Below are positions 5,570 to 6,078 of a stretch of DNA of 6,078 bases, in pieces (the stretch's first letter is position 1; the number at the start of each line of letters is the position of its first letter). The position numbers and the translations under genes are program-made. Source of the stretch: Oxalobacteraceae bacterium UBA7693 (GTDB lineage: Bacteria; Pseudomonadota; Gammaproteobacteria; Burkholderiales; Burkholderiaceae_D); assembly GCA_002482715.1 (NCBI GenBank), contig DLGN01000355.1, positions 11,662 through 17,739 on the forward strand, in the 5' to 3' direction. Below the pieces are notes generated by a model, which was given only the letters and a program-made list of their open reading frames with translations, was not told the origin of the DNA and made no database searches.

Positions 5570-6078
5570 ATGACTTTTGAAACACTAGGCCTCCACACGT
5601 CCATCCTGCGCGCGATCGCTGATACTGGCTACACCACGCCAACAGCGGTACAAGAACAAGCAGTTCCTGCTGCGATTGCTGGACGAGACTTATTGGTATC
5701 CTCACAAACTGGCTCAGGCAAAACTGCTGCATTCATGTTGCCAGCTTTACATAAATTTGCAGCCGCCGCTGACGATTTGACTGTCACAGCTGGTAAAACA
5801 CCAAATCAAGAACGCCAGGCAGCTCGTGCTCGTGGCGATCGTCCACGTTTTCAAGCAGCAAAGCCAAAGATGTTGGTATTGACACCAACTCGTGAATTGG
5901 CCTTGCAAGTAACCACAGCAACTGACAAATACAGCGCGTACTCACGTCGCGTCAAAGCAGTCTCGATTTTGGGCGGTATGCCTTACCCAAAACAAATGCA
6001 ACTTTTGTCCCGCAATCCAGAAATCTTGGTGGCGACACCAGGTCGTTTGATCGATCATATGGAATCGGGCAAAATTGA
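5570..6078 (+). CDS. rhlE: DEAD-box ATP-dependent RNA helicase, RhlE type, 3' end cut off by the window
   Basis: DEAD-box helicases unwind short RNA duplexes with ATP and act in ribosome assembly and RNA decay, often in the cold. The visible 169 residues cover the first half of RecA domain 1: the Q-motif region (FETLGLH, then GYTTPTAVQEQAV at 20-32), motif I SSQTGSGKTAAF (44-55), motif Ia PTRELALQ (106-113), the GG motif LGGMP (134-138) and motif Ib VATPGRL (154-160). DEAD itself lies past the edge. Between motif I and Ia there is an extra stretch of about 35 residues (65-99) rich in Ala, Arg and Gln and predicted to be disordered, longer than in E. coli RhlE. The assignment to RhlE rather than another subgroup is by overall look of the N-terminus, since the C-terminal tail that would decide it is missing. 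It is transcribed away from the mod remnant. Confidence 0.85.
   Translation, partial: MTFETLGLHTSILRAIADTGYTTPTAVQEQAVPAAIAGRDLLVSSQTGSGKTAAFMLPALHKFAAAADDLTVTAGKTPNQERQAARARGDRPRFQAAKPKMLVLTPTRELALQVTTATDKYSAYSRRVKAVSILGGMPYPKQMQLLSRNPEILVATPGRLIDHMESGKI

Noticed and set aside
5352..5732. 126-codon minus-strand frame overlapping the helicase start
   Set aside because: Antisense to the clear DEAD-box gene and its leader; no family resemblance.

Overview
The window reads as chromosomal DNA of an AT-rich betaproteobacterium, probably Burkholderiales and possibly Oxalobacteraceae. This is inferred from the style of the proteins: a TonB with a long polyproline stretch, an ExbB with a cleavable leader and an Ala/Pro-rich periplasmic extension, and an RhlE-type helicase starting MTFETLGLH. 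No rRNA, tRNA, phage gene, insertion sequence or CRISPR array was seen.

Left part (1-1286, minus strand): tonB followed by exbB, 92 bp apart, which looks like one transcription unit running off the left edge (exbD would be the expected next gene). Together they make the energy-transducing complex of the inner membrane that powers TonB-dependent outer-membrane receptors. Then comes about 1.08 kb of AT-rich DNA with no convincing gene (1287-2364), holding short inverted repeats and presumably the divergent promoters of tonB and fabI.

Middle (2365-3147, plus strand): an intact fabI, the NADH-dependent enoyl-ACP reductase of fatty acid synthesis, with its catalytic Tyr/Tyr/Lys set at the E. coli numbering positions. 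It ends 8 bp from the end of a convergent block.

The most informative part is 3156-5128 (minus strand): a molybdate-uptake locus that looks broken at every gene. In order of transcription these are: (i) modA, the periplasmic binding protein, complete except for an in-frame TAG at codon 232, after which the same frame carries on for 45 recognisable ModA codons to the natural stop; (ii) a tandem Mop/TOBE (molbindin, ModG-like) gene whose GTG start overlaps the old modA stop and which is split by two frameshifts, one in a run of seven T; (iii) no trace of modB, the permease; (iv) modC, the ATPase, which has its Q-loop, signature, Walker B and switch His but has lost the N-terminal part with the Walker A loop. 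The flanking genes are intact, so this reads as a locus caught in the middle of decay.

Right part (5129-6078): a 441-bp divergent region with two stem-loops, then the 5' part of an RhlE-type DEAD-box RNA helicase gene on the plus strand, cut by the window edge.
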